From Candidatus Pelagibacter sp. (GTDB taxonomy: Bacteria; Pseudomonadota; Alphaproteobacteria; Pelagibacterales; Pelagibacteraceae), in assembly GCA_028343315.1 (NCBI GenBank), contig JAOLYI010000026.1:1-5048 (forward strand): a DNA stretch of 5,048 nucleotides, given 5' to 3'. Below are positions 4,871 through 5,048 of this stretch, in pieces (position 1 is the first letter of the stretch; each line of letters begins with the position of its first letter). The translations under genes were made by a program, and so were the position numbers. Below the pieces are notes generated by a model. That model saw only the letters and a list, made by a program, of their open reading frames with translations, had not been told where the DNA came from and searched no databases.

Positions 4871-5048
4871 TATTGTATTGGTTCATTATCAATAGATCTC
4901 CATAGGTACCAAGTGGCTACAGAGCAATAAGGTGTGAATTTTTTATAGAGTTTATTCAAAAAGTTTTTAGGAGGATAATATTTTTTTTTGTAATTATTTG
5001 AAATAGCTCTTAGAAGACCAATGTCTTGTAAAGGCCAAATATTTGAGC
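4867..5048 (-). CDS. DNA-3-methyladenine glycosylase (HhH-GPD, AlkA-like), C-terminal part only
   Basis: Fifty-nine codons of a minus-strand gene run off the right edge; the last complete codon is 5044-5046. The residues begin SNIWPLQDIGLLRAI and end YCSVATWYLWRSIDNEPIQY. This matches the end of AlkA-type base-excision glycosylases, which remove alkylated bases from DNA. The Asp of WPLQD (codon 5023-5025) stands where the family has its catalytic aspartate (Asp238 in E. coli AlkA). The closing helix corresponds to the 'W-P-W/Y-R-S-x-A-xx-Y-L-W' motif, but a Cys replaces the usual Arg before SVA. The helix-hairpin-helix lies beyond the edge. Codons for three Lys contain nine A in a row (T at 4981-4989). 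The gene is convergent with DUF1330 and overlaps it by four bases. The subfamily cannot be settled from this part. Confidence 0.82.
   Translation of the reverse strand, partial: SNIWPLQDIGLLRAISNNYKKKYYPPKNFLNKLYKKFTPYCSVATWYLWRSIDNEPIQY

Noticed and set aside
1..5048. Defence system, mobile element, CRISPR array, prophage or structural RNA gene
   Set aside because: No array of repeats with spacers, no transposase, integrase or phage protein and no tRNA-like cloverleaf was seen; all genes are housekeeping or small conserved families.

Overview
The window is an AT-rich, densely packed bacterial chromosome segment. It holds seven protein genes, of which the first and last are cut by the window edges. 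Low G+C, very short intergenic gaps, Lys/Asn/Ile-rich proteins and this gene mix suggest a streamlined marine alphaproteobacterium of the SAR11 (Pelagibacterales) type. That placement is inferred from style and content, not from a marker gene.

Layout, left to right. (1) A plus-strand oligopeptidase B (ptrB), missing its N-terminus, with a complete Ser-Asp-His triad. (2) A plus-strand IbpA-like small heat-shock protein. Its 5' leader folds on paper into two consecutive hairpins, the second of which sequesters the Shine-Dalgarno in the arrangement typical of ROSE RNA thermometers. (3) A minus-strand small lipoprotein of unknown function, convergent with (2) across a strong hairpin terminator. 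(4) A plus-strand AzgA-type (NCS2) purine-base permease, divergent from (3) across a 129-bp region rich in repeats and palindromes. (5) A minus-strand purine phosphoribosyltransferase, convergent with (4) across a GC-rich bidirectional terminator. (6) A plus-strand DUF1330 protein, divergent from (5) with only 33 bp between start codons. (7) The C-terminal end of a minus-strand DNA-3-methyladenine glycosylase. It converges on (6), and a single TTAA tetranucleotide supplies both stop codons.

Two functional themes can be read. The permease and the phosphoribosyltransferase make a purine-salvage pair: one imports the free base, the other converts it to a nucleotide with PRPP. They are convergent, so they are neighbours rather than one operon. 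OpB and the Hsp20 chaperone both concern peptide and protein quality, but there is no direct evidence that they work together. There is no tRNA, rRNA, CRISPR array, insertion sequence or phage gene, and no gene-free stretch above 300 bases.

I see no wholly new multi-gene system. The best lead is the thermometer-like leader of the small heat-shock gene. The second is the cluster of inverted and direct repeats in front of the purine permease.
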